Shown: piece by piece, positions 41,913 to 49,300 of the stretch
Position numbering within the stretch: the first letter of the stretch is position 1
Layout of the letters: the number at the start of each line of letters is the position of its first letter
Source of the DNA: Pyrinomonadaceae bacterium
GTDB taxonomy: Bacteria > Acidobacteriota > Blastocatellia > Pyrinomonadales > Pyrinomonadaceae
NCBI GenBank assembly: GCA_030841085.1
Contig: JAVEDP010000008.1
Location: 1-64,000, forward strand
Direction of reading: 5' to 3'
DNA length: 64,000 nt
Translations under genes and position numbers: made by a program
The notes under the pieces: model-generated
What the model was told of the DNA's origin: nothing
The model's input: the letters and a program-made list of their open reading frames with translations, nothing else
Database searches by the model: none

Positions 41913-42175
41913 GTTGTCGGATCGATGACTGACTTGATTTCCGAGATCCGATTCGCCGGAAAGCCGCCCTGCTGGGCGTGCTCGCGAATCATTTCCTCGT
42001 TGGGCGCGATGTAAACGCAATAGACTTTGTCGCCGGTCACATAGCTTTGCAGCCATTGAATCTGCGGACCCATCTTTTGCAACACGCCGCATGAAGTCTG
42101 CGAGATGGTCTGCAAATCCGCTTTAGACAGATTCCCCGCGCCGGGGATTTCGCGTTCGATTAGGTATTTGGGCAT
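41867..42175 (-). CDS. DUF4242 family protein inside the dehydrogenase gene group
   Basis: The 102-residue protein has the DUF4242 core (LIEREIPGAGNLSKADLQTI, GDKVYCVYIAPNEEMIREHA, FPANRISEIKSVIDPTTA). Members are small ferredoxin-fold proteins; some bind nickel, and the role here is unknown. The last dozen residues (SAVSSQRSASS) lie outside the family core and are encoded by the adjacent inverted repeat. It lies between E1 beta and E2 on the same strand, so it is probably co-expressed with the complex. Confidence 0.88.
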   Translation of the reverse strand: MPKYLIEREIPGAGNLSKADLQTISQTSCGVLQKMGPQIQWLQSYVTGDKVYCVYIAPNEEMIREHAQQGGFPANRISEIKSVIDPTTAEQSAVSSQRSASS

Positions 42176-42215
42176 GGCACACTCCTAAAACTTTCAAATC
42201 TTAGATTTCAAATTG

Positions 42216-42293
42216 GAACTTCTGACCTCTGACCTCTGACCTCTGACCTCTGACCTCTGACTTCTGACTTCTGACCGCTGACCTCTGGTCTCA
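42216..42293. repeat. TCTGACC tandem repeat
   Basis: CTCTGACCT is repeated head to tail about nine times with slight variation, between the DUF4242 gene and E1 beta. It is direct, with no spacers, so not a CRISPR. Confidence 0.9.
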
Positions 42294-43319
42294 GTACGCC
42301 GCCAGCTTGCGTGCCGCTTCCAACACATCTTTCGTCTGCGGCAAATAATAATCTTCCAGCGGCGGCGAATAGGGCACCGGCGTGTCGATTGAAGCAACCC
42401 GCAGCACTGGCGCATCAAGCCATTCGAAAGCTTCTTCGGCAATGGTGGCCGCAATTTCGCCGCCGATGCCGCCGGTGCGCGAAGCTTCGTGCAACACGAT
42501 TACGCGGTTGGTCTTTTTCACACTTGCCAAAATCGCCGGTTTGTCGAGCGGAGCCAGCGTGCGCAGGTCGATCACTTCGACATCCAGCCCTTCCTTCTCG
42601 AGCTCTTCCGCGGCATCGAGCGCGGTCAGCACCATGGCGCCAAACGTAATGATCGAAAGATCGCGACCCTCGCGCGCCGTTCGCGCCTTACCGATTTCGA
42701 CAATGTAATCGTCTGCCGGCAACTCCTCGCGCAGGCGAGGCAGTCGATAAAGTTTCTTGTGTTCAAAATACAAAACCGGATCCGGATCGCGAATCGCAGC
42801 TTTGATCAAACCCTTGGCGTCGTAGGCGGTGGATGGCTCAACGATTTTCAATCCGGCGGTATTAAGAAAAAACGCCTCGGCATTCAGCGAATGAAATGGG
42901 CCGGAACGCACGCCCGAACCGCATGGACCACGAAACACAGCCGGGATGTTCGCGCCCCAGCGATAGCGGCACTTCGCAGCATAGTTCGTCAGCAAATCAA
43001 AACCGGCGGAAATGAAATCGATAAACTGAAACTCGGCGACTGCCTTCATGCCCATCAAGCCCGCGCCACAAGCCGCGCCAACAATCGCGGCTTCGGAAAT
43101 CGGCGTGTCAATGACGCGTTCTTTGCCAAACTGATCGATCAAGCCATCGGTGACTTTGAACGCGCCGCCATACAGCCCGACGTCTTCACCGATGACGAAC
43201 ACTGTCGGATCGCGTTCCATCTCTTCCCAAATGCCCTGGCGAATCGCTTCGACAAGCGTCGCCTGACCGCCGCGCTCGGGGCGTGATGATTTGTGTTCTT
43301 TCTTAAGTGTGGCTGACAT
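42291..43319 (-). CDS. 2-oxo-acid dehydrogenase E1 beta subunit
   Basis: From ATG 43319 (MSATLKKEHKSSRPERGGQA) the 342-residue protein has IGEDVGLYGGAFKVTDGL, PISEAAIVGAACGAGLMGMK, EFQFIDFISAG, RGPCGSGVRSGPFHSLN and the C-terminal EASRTGGIGGEIAATI. These are typical of the transketolase-like beta subunit of pyruvate or branched-chain dehydrogenases. The longer frame upstream to 43487 translates repeat sequence and is rejected. It forms the thiamine-diphosphate site with the alpha subunit encoded at 43948. Confidence 0.95.
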   Translation of the reverse strand: MSATLKKEHKSSRPERGGQATLVEAIRQGIWEEMERDPTVFVIGEDVGLYGGAFKVTDGLIDQFGKERVIDTPISEAAIVGAACGAGLMGMKAVAEFQFIDFISAGFDLLTNYAAKCRYRWGANIPAVFRGPCGSGVRSGPFHSLNAEAFFLNTAGLKIVEPSTAYDAKGLIKAAIRDPDPVLYFEHKKLYRLPRLREELPADDYIVEIGKARTAREGRDLSIITFGAMVLTALDAAEELEKEGLDVEVIDLRTLAPLDKPAILASVKKTNRVIVLHEASRTGGIGGEIAATIAEEAFEWLDAPVLRVASIDTPVPYSPPLEDYYLPQTKDVLEAARKLAAY

Positions 43320-43326
43320 TGCGTCG

Positions 43327-43570
43327 TTTGGTCTTAAGTCTTGGGCCTTTGGTCTTTGGTTTTGGTCGGCCGTATGGTCTTTGGTCTTGAACGGGCTACT
43401 TAGTCCCGGCTGCGCCGTCTGATGTGCGGAAGGTCTATGACCTTCCGGCTGCCCTTCCTGATCTTGGGCTACGCCCTTGTTTGTCAACTCTAAAATTTAC
43501 GGGCGCAGCCCGGACGAGAACCGTCTCTACCGGAAGGTCATAGACCTTCCGCACATCAGACGGCATAGCC
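43327..43570. repeat. GGTCTTTG units plus GCCGTCTGATGTGCGG palindrome
   Basis: Bases 43330-43400 hold direct TTTGGTCTTTGGT units related to 28741-28845. Bases 43411-43570 form an imperfect palindrome (GCCGTCTGATGTGCGGAAGG against CCTTCCGCACATCAGACGGC) related to 16721-16926. Together they fill the gap between E1 beta and the 83-residue gene. Confidence 0.85.
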
Positions 43571-43613
43571 GCAGGAAGCTTGAAACATTTGGAACTATCA
43601 CATTTCAAGCGTG

Positions 43614-43865
43614 CTATTCAATCTCAAGCCCTCTTTCTTTCGCAATCCCGCGCGCTTTCATGATCACGTCGTCATCAACCGGTTCCGCGGCAGTCATCCA
43701 GCCTTGCACTTCTTCCAGTGGCCGGCCGAGTGCAACCGCTAGTTTTTCGTCGCTTCCTTCAAAGCCCGCATCGCGCAGGTGCTTTAATAGAGCGCGGCCT
43801 TCAGATTCAGTCGTTCCTTGATCATCAACCGCATTACTGGAATTAACCTGTTCGTTATCTCCCAT
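43614..43865 (-). CDS. Small hypothetical protein between E1 beta and E1 alpha
   Basis: The 83-residue acidic protein has a disordered start and a helical core (LLKHLRDAGFEGSDEKLAVA, LGRPLEEVQGWMTAAEPVDD). The core could be a small helix-turn-helix-like domain, but I recognise no family. It lies between the E1 beta and E1 alpha genes on the same strand, with repeats on one side. Confidence 0.65.
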   Translation of the reverse strand: MGDNEQVNSSNAVDDQGTTESEGRALLKHLRDAGFEGSDEKLAVALGRPLEEVQGWMTAAEPVDDDVIMKARGIAKERGLEIE

Positions 43866-43904
43866 TCCGTTCCTCCGCGTAAGGCCTTCATCGTTCGAAT
43901 TCTC

Positions 43905-43930
43905 TTTTCAGATCCGCGTCAATCCGCGTT
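43905..43930. repeat. Half copy of the CGCGGATGAACGCGGATT family
   Basis: GATCCGCGTCAATCCGCGTT followed by CATCCGCGG corresponds to one arm of the palindrome at 798-899. No second arm is visible. Confidence 0.6.
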
Positions 43931-43947
43931 CATCCGCGGCTGAAATT

Positions 43948-45111
43948 CTAGTTTTTCAAAAACTCGGGTCGCAGCGCCGGCGGCACAATGTTGTTATCGA
44001 AAACTCCATAAGCCGCCTGTTCCGGATCAGGCATCGGCGAAGATTCGGCCCAGGCGCAATCTTCTTCAATCTCGCGCAGCACGCTGGCAGTAATTTCATC
44101 CAACCGTTCTTTGGTCGCAATTTTCTGTTCCAAAAGAAAGCCTTCAAAGCGATCGACTGGATCATTGTTCTTTTCCCACCATTCAATTTCACCAGATGGA
44201 ACGTAACGTTGATCGTCGTGTTCGGCGTGACCTTTGCGCCGGTAGGTCTTGGCTTCAATCAAGACTGCGCCGCCGCCGCGTCGCGCAAAGTCCGCCGCGC
44301 GCCTGGTAACTTCGTAACAGGCAATCACGTCGTTGCCATCGACGATGTGCGCCGGGATGTTGTAGCTGGCAGCCTTTTCCGCCAAGTCACGAACCGAAGT
44401 TTGTAAATTCGTGGGCGTGGAGTACGCGTAATGGTTGTACTCAGCAATGACCAGTAGCGGCAACTTCTGAACGGCCGCGAAATTCAGACCTTCGTGAAAA
44501 GCGCCCGTGCTCATGCCGCCGTCGCCGATGTAGGCGATCGCCACCGCGCGCTTCTTTTGCATGCGCGCGGCGAGCAAGACGCCGGTCATCACTGGAATCA
44601 TGTCGCCGAGATGCGAGATCGGGCCGATGAAACCTTTAGCCATATCGCCGAAGTGAATATTCAGATCGCGACCACCGGATGGTCCCCACGCCTTGGCCAT
44701 GTATTGCGCAAAAATCTCGCGCGGTCGAATCCCTTTCACCAAGACCGCGCCCAGATCGCGAATCAACGGCGTTACAAAATCCTGTGGCGCGAGCGCGTAG
44801 GCGCTGCCAACCGCGGTTGCTTCCTGGCCCAGTGAACGAAACACGCCGCCGACAACTTTGGTCTGTCGATACAGATTAACCAGCCGCTCTTCCACCAAAC
44901 GCGTCAGTTTCAGATAACGATAAAGCTCGAGCATCTGCTCCGGCTTGAGAGAAGTTTCGCTCGTGCAGCCCATCGGCTTTCCATCGACAGGCCGCCGCGG
45001 CGCATATTTTGTGCTGACGCGCATTTGAAACGGAGCTGGGTGCTGGCGATGGCGGCGCCGGTTCTTGTCCGCGGGAGAGCGTTGCGCTGTTTTGTTTGGC
45101 GGATTATCCAT
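43948..45111 (-). CDS. 2-oxo-acid dehydrogenase E1 alpha subunit
   Basis: The frame gives 387 residues; M30 (45024) or M47 (44973, MGCTSETSLKPEQMLELY) are equally possible starts, since the first 46 residues are basic and disordered. The thiamine-diphosphate motif is GDGGMSTGAFHEGLNFA and the catalytic-loop region is TYRRKGHAEHDDQRYV. GGRDLNIHFGD and SHLGDMIPVMTG are also typical of the alpha chain. It decarboxylates the 2-oxo acid together with E1 beta. Confidence 0.93.
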   Translation of the reverse strand: MDNPPNKTAQRSPADKNRRRHRQHPAPFQMRVSTKYAPRRPVDGKPMGCTSETSLKPEQMLELYRYLKLTRLVEERLVNLYRQTKVVGGVFRSLGQEATAVGSAYALAPQDFVTPLIRDLGAVLVKGIRPREIFAQYMAKAWGPSGGRDLNIHFGDMAKGFIGPISHLGDMIPVMTGVLLAARMQKKRAVAIAYIGDGGMSTGAFHEGLNFAAVQKLPLLVIAEYNHYAYSTPTNLQTSVRDLAEKAASYNIPAHIVDGNDVIACYEVTRRAADFARRGGGAVLIEAKTYRRKGHAEHDDQRYVPSGEIEWWEKNNDPVDRFEGFLLEQKIATKERLDEITASVLREIEEDCAWAESSPMPDPEQAAYGVFDNNIVPPALRPEFLKN

Positions 45112-45117
45112 TTGCGA

Positions 45118-45180
45118 AACAGTGACAGACAGGAATGTCTGTCCTACTTACCGGGACAGACAGGAATGTCCGTCCTACTT
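45118..45180. repeat. GACAGGAATGTCTGTC palindrome family, copy C
   Basis: Two units (GACAGACAGGAATGTCTGTC and a near copy) run up to the stop codon of the E3 gene. They are relatives of the units at 32491, 33205 and 53667. Confidence 0.88.
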
Positions 45181-46585
45181 AAATATGAACTGCTAAATCG
45201 TGCACGCCCTCAGCGGCTTCCATGACTGCTTCGGAAACTGTCGGGTGCGCGTGCATCGTGCGGCCTAATTCTTCAGCCGTCGATTCCAGTTGCATGGCGA
45301 CACAGGCCTCAGCGATCAACTCAGTCGCGTGTGGTCCAATAATGTGCACGCCGAGAATCTCGTCATACTTTTTATCAGCGACGATTTTCACGAAGCCTTC
45401 TTCTTCGCCCATGATGCGTGCTTTGCCGGAAGCCGAGAACGGAAACTTGCCTACCTTCACGTCGTAGCCTTGCGCCTTAGCTTTCGCTTCAGTCAGGCCG
45501 ACTGAAGCAACTTCCGGATCGCAATAGGTGCAGTTGGGAACCAGGCGAAGGTTGATGGGCCGCACGCCTTTATCGCCCGCCATATGTTCGACCGCGACGA
45601 TGCCTTCCTTCGATGCCAGGTGCGCGAGCAACGGCGTCGGCACCACGTCCCCGATCGCGTAGACGCCCTTCTCGGCTGTCTGCTGATACTCATCAACCTG
45701 GATGAATCCTTTTTCGACTTTGATCTTACTGCCTTCGAGTCCCAAACCTTCGGTGTACGGCATGCGGCCGACAGCGACCAGCAGCATCTCAGCCTCCAAA
45801 CTAACGGCCTCGCCTTTTGAAGTTTTGCCGGTCACGCGCACGCCCGTGTCTGTCTTCTCCAACTTCTCGAGTTTAGTGTCGACCTGCGATTTGATACCGC
45901 GCTTGCGAAACGCGCGTTCGAGATCTTTGGAAACTTCTTCATCCTCCAGCGGCACTATGCTTGGCATTAATTCAACGATCGTTGTCTCGGCGCCAAACCG
46001 CGAATAGACAGAAGCGAACTCAACTCCCACCGCGCCGCAGCCCATCACAATCAGCGACTTGGGAACGTCTTTCAACTCCAGAATGTGATCGCTGTTGACG
46101 ACGCGCTTGCCGTCAGTTTCGAAACCCGGTATCGGACGGACCACCGAACCGGTGGCGATAATGATGTTCTTAGTTTGAATAGTTTGTTTCTGGCCGTCGG
46201 CGCCGGTCACGTCGACCTTGCCTGGCAACGCCAGCTTGCCGGTCCCTTTGAACACCGTCACCTTATTTTTCTTCATCAGGTATTCGATGCCTTTGGAATT
46301 CTTGAGCACAACTTTGTCTTTGCGCTTCTGCACGTCGGCAAAAGCGAGTTGGATTCCCGTTGCCTGCACACCGAAATCCGCCGCGTGCTGCATCTGCTCG
46401 TAAATGTGCGCGGACATCAGCATCTGTTTGGTCGGGATGCAACCGCGCAACGTACACGTGCCGCCCAGGCGCGTGTCTTTTTCAATGATTGCGACTTTTA
46501 ATCCCAACTGTCCGGCGCGAATTGCGGCGACGTAACCGCCTGGTCCACTGCCGATGATGGTGACGTCAAACTGTGCGTTTGCCAA
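45179..46585 (-). CDS. lpdA: Dihydrolipoamide dehydrogenase (E3)
   Basis: The FAD enzyme re-oxidises dihydrolipoamide on E2 and passes electrons to NAD+. From TTG 46585, preceded by GAGAGGA, the protein has 468 residues; the ATG at 46636 lacks a ribosome site. It has FAD motif IGSGPGGYVAAIRAGQ, redox disulfide GGTCTLRGCIPTK (CxxxxC), NAD motif VMGCGAVGVEFASVYSRFGA, YAIGDVVPTPLLAHLA and the catalytic His-Glu in HAHPTVSEAV. It is the first gene of the dehydrogenase group on this strand. Confidence 0.95.
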   Translation of the reverse strand: MANAQFDVTIIGSGPGGYVAAIRAGQLGLKVAIIEKDTRLGGTCTLRGCIPTKQMLMSAHIYEQMQHAADFGVQATGIQLAFADVQKRKDKVVLKNSKGIEYLMKKNKVTVFKGTGKLALPGKVDVTGADGQKQTIQTKNIIIATGSVVRPIPGFETDGKRVVNSDHILELKDVPKSLIVMGCGAVGVEFASVYSRFGAETTIVELMPSIVPLEDEEVSKDLERAFRKRGIKSQVDTKLEKLEKTDTGVRVTGKTSKGEAVSLEAEMLLVAVGRMPYTEGLGLEGSKIKVEKGFIQVDEYQQTAEKGVYAIGDVVPTPLLAHLASKEGIVAVEHMAGDKGVRPINLRLVPNCTYCDPEVASVGLTEAKAKAQGYDVKVGKFPFSASGKARIMGEEEGFVKIVADKKYDEILGVHIIGPHATELIAEACVAMQLESTAEELGRTMHAHPTVSEAVMEAAEGVHDLAVHI

Positions 46586-46725
46586 ATTGGTGGTCCTCTC
46601 GTAACAACTGACAAGCGACAATTCGATGAGTTGCAACCGTCACCCGTTCTGTTACCGATTATGGTTTCTATTAAGGACGGGCATTATAATCATTTGCTGG
46701 TATTTCCTCCAATTGCCTGATTCGT

Positions 46726-46905
46726 AAAGCAAACTGTTAGTTTGCGGAGGTCCGTTGTAGGCGCGATCACTTGTAAGGAAAGCGGCGAACTTTATTATCC
46801 GCAGATTTCGCAGATTACACAGATTGGGTAAAACAGATTGCAATTGCCTGTTTGTCGTCTTTTGGTTTTCCGAATCTGCGTAATCGGCGTAATCTGCGGA
46901 TAGTT
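46726..46905. repeat. Half GCAAACTGTTAGTTTGC unit and full GCAGATTACGCAGATT palindrome
   Basis: One GTAAAGCAAACTGTTAGTTT unit lies near 46726 without its partner. Bases 46797-46905 form a full palindrome of the family seen at 5840 and 53308, ending 18 bases before the rhodanese start codon. Confidence 0.88.
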
Positions 46906-46922
46906 CTTTTAAGGTGGAAACA

Positions 46923-47315
46923 ATGAAACACTCTGAAGGTTTTTTGAAAGTTGTCAACGACGCCAAGAGTCGCATCCGCGAAGTCTCGGTTGACGAAACG
47001 AAGCAGCGCCTGAAGGCTAACCCTGATGCAAAGCTGATCGATGTTCGCGAGGACAACGAATGGGAAGCCAGTCATGCCTCCGGTGCGGAACACCTAGGCA
47101 AAGGCATCATCGAACGCGACATCGAAGCCAGCGTTCCTGACAAATCAACCGAGCTGATTCTTTATTGCGGCGGCGGCTTTCGTTCCGCGCTTGCTGCCGA
47201 CGTGCTGCAAACGATGGGTTACACCAACGTCTTCTCGATGGCCGGTGGTTGGAAAGCATGGAAAGATTCCGGCGCACCAATTATTCATGAGTATCCTGGA
47301 AATCAACCGAACTGA
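46923..47315 (+). CDS. Rhodanese-domain protein
   Basis: From ATG 46923, preceded by AAGGTGG, the 130-residue protein has a single rhodanese domain: KLIDVREDNEWEASHASGAE, active Cys C82 in ILYCGGGFRSALAA and the closing MAGGWKAWKDSGAP. It would transfer sulfur or act as a persulfide carrier in the cytoplasm. A palindrome overlaps its 5' leader, so that hairpin would be part of the mRNA. Confidence 0.92.
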   Translation: MKHSEGFLKVVNDAKSRIREVSVDETKQRLKANPDAKLIDVREDNEWEASHASGAEHLGKGIIERDIEASVPDKSTELILYCGGGFRSALAADVLQTMGYTNVFSMAGGWKAWKDSGAPIIHEYPGNQPN

Positions 47316-47475
47316 TCGGTAATCATATCGTTTGGCAATGGCTTGGTAGTTTGCGAAGCTAGCACCAAACAAATGTTCAGTCGCCAGCGCATAATCGGAA
47401 GAGTCGAAAGAGTGAGGCTCATCCGTTGAAAGCGAAAACCGGCCGCAGGAGGCAAAGTTGAGGTTTTCGCCTCGG

Positions 47476-47724
47476 CTATGAGTCCCGCTTGGCCTTGACG
47501 AGCGGTGCAGCTTGAACACCCGGGTGAAAGAACCTTCGCCAAAGCGCGCTTAGAAGGGGAACTATTGTGTATTCAACTATTGTCCCTTCCCCAACAATAT
47601 CCGCTCTTCTGCGGGCGTATTCCGTCGGAGAGATAGCGCCACTTTCAGCGGCTTCGGTAAGTGGAATAGTGTCCTCCATACTCCGCTCATCTGCATCAAT
47701 CATTCGATTTTGATCCCGTCCCAT
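47476..47724 (-). CDS. Small hypothetical protein
   Basis: ATG 47724 is chosen because GGAGG lies five bases upstream. The 82-residue product is MGRDQNRMIDADERSMEDTI and so on, acidic at the start, with one weakly hydrophobic segment (VEYTIVPLLSALWRRFF). I recognise no family. It follows the membrane protein gene with nine bases between them and is likely translated from the same mRNA. Confidence 0.65.
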   Translation of the reverse strand: MGRDQNRMIDADERSMEDTIPLTEAAESGAISPTEYARRRADIVGEGTIVEYTIVPLLSALWRRFFHPGVQAAPLVKAKRDS

Positions 47725-47733
47725 GCGCACCTC

Positions 47734-49101
47734 CTAAGTAGACTGCAAGATACGGCCAAGAATCTGGCTTCCGATTTTCACCACTTCAATATCTTCAGGC
47801 GGAAACCCTTTGCGTATATTCTTGACCACTAGCAACACACCCCGCTTTTCATTCTTACCAACTATTCGACAACCGACAAATGAGCCGATCTCAAGCCACT
47901 GGAGGACGTTGAAGCCAAAGCCATCTTCCTCCATCCGCCGTAAGAAACTATTGTCCAGCGCTAGACATTTTGATGCGTTTTCTGAGATCAGGACCTCCTG
48001 TTTATCATGTATCCATCCGCAAACGCTAATGTAACTGTGGCGTTCTGCCATATTCAGATACGAAGTCTTCCAACCTTCGGGGTTTGCGCGCTTCGCCACT
48101 TCTTTTAGTTTTTCAAATTCAGGCTCATTTAGTAGGCAAGGACGATGGTTCTCCCTGATCCATCTGAATCCTTCAAGAACTTCGTCTGGGACCGCTTCGG
48201 GATAAGACGCCGCCACTAACTGAAAATATTTTGTTGAAGCATCATGAACGAAGTAAAGAACTCTTATTTGATTAAAGCTTTGCCGAAAAAGAGTACCTAG
48301 TCTCAAAATTCTGTCAGCAAGGCTGAGCCGAATAGCATTTCTTAGCCCTCGCAGGACAGTTTGAATTGCCTCAGTCCTTCTCACCTCTAATGTCTTGCTC
48401 CGGTCGGAGAGGATTGCCTCGACTCGGATGAGAATATCTTTTGTCGCACCCAAGCGGCTCTCAGCAAAACGTAAGGCGTGAAATTTCCAGAGTGCATAAC
48501 TCAGGAGTATTCCGACCGCTACAACCATAGCCATGAACGCCAATGTTATGGTCCTTATGCGGACTTCTTCTTCACTGTGTTCACTTGCCAAGTGTGAGGG
48601 GTCGTGCTTGAGAGTAATAATAGAAACAGTAGCAAAAAACACAAGACATAAAACAACGAATATTATTACCGGAAAAGCTGCACGCTGAATCGATAAAGGA
48701 AGTGACCGTCCAGTCTTGTACTGGAAAATAGTTTCCAGAACGCCCCCTAAGAATCCAGCGACGACTATAGCTAGTTCGAGGGATATACCGTATTTCAGCG
48801 TAGCGATCGCAACGCCGCCTAATGAGAAAGATGTTATTAGTGCTTGCCTGCCTATTGATCTGAGCCGAGGAGGGGTCTGCCCAGCATTTGAGCGCCCTCC
48901 CGCTCCGAAAGATCTTTGCGAGGCTAGAATCTCATCTCGGGTTGCCTCATCGATAAACTTGTTTTGAACCAGCAGCTCGCCAACGCGCGTGTGAGGTTCC
49001 AGTTTTCGGCGGCGCTTTTCATTTAGAATAAGCGTGCGAGTGGCTTCGGTAATCTTCTTCATTCTTACAGCGAGGCGGAGGAACTTGATTTTGCGGGGCA
49101 T
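47734..49101 (-). CDS. Membrane protein with a C-terminal GAF-like domain
   Basis: The 455-residue protein starts with a region resembling the N-terminal part of type II/IV secretion ATPases (HTRVGELLVQNKFIDEATRD, about 37-60). Four membrane helices follow (about 85-215). A cytoplasmic helical linker (LRFAESRLGATKDILIRVEA) leads to a GAF-like C-terminal domain (about 270-450). The region is lower in GC than its neighbours. The layout suggests a membrane-bound sensor of unknown output. A small gene follows in the same operon. Confidence 0.65.
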   Translation of the reverse strand: MPRKIKFLRLAVRMKKITEATRTLILNEKRRRKLEPHTRVGELLVQNKFIDEATRDEILASQRSFGAGGRSNAGQTPPRLRSIGRQALITSFSLGGVAIATLKYGISLELAIVVAGFLGGVLETIFQYKTGRSLPLSIQRAAFPVIIFVVLCLVFFATVSIITLKHDPSHLASEHSEEEVRIRTITLAFMAMVVAVGILLSYALWKFHALRFAESRLGATKDILIRVEAILSDRSKTLEVRRTEAIQTVLRGLRNAIRLSLADRILRLGTLFRQSFNQIRVLYFVHDASTKYFQLVAASYPEAVPDEVLEGFRWIRENHRPCLLNEPEFEKLKEVAKRANPEGWKTSYLNMAERHSYISVCGWIHDKQEVLISENASKCLALDNSFLRRMEEDGFGFNVLQWLEIGSFVGCRIVGKNEKRGVLLVVKNIRKGFPPEDIEVVKIGSQILGRILQST

Positions 49102-49300
49102 ATGTGAGCAGAGCCCTTTCCATGAGAAGTACTCGATTGAGGCACGTCGAGTTTTTCAGTAATGACGTCGCGCATTCTAGCGGCTCAAGGCACAAAATGC
49201 CACAGTAATGAGCCTGATGCCGAAGCCAGAGGTCGTCTTAACAAATCAACTGAGATGCCTTCTTATTGGGGCGGACTGTGAAGTCGTCTATTGCCTTTAC

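Noticed and set aside
42216-42293. Possible CRISPR array
   Set aside because: The TCTGACC units are head to tail without spacers; this is a simple tandem repeat. No cas genes are nearby.
43320-43487. N-terminal extension of E1 beta
   Set aside because: The residues come from GGTCTTTG and palindrome repeats, and homology starts at 43319.
47303-47542. Minus-strand ORF between the rhodanese gene and the 82-residue gene
   Set aside because: It overlaps the better-supported small gene in another frame and has no ribosome site or recognisable features.
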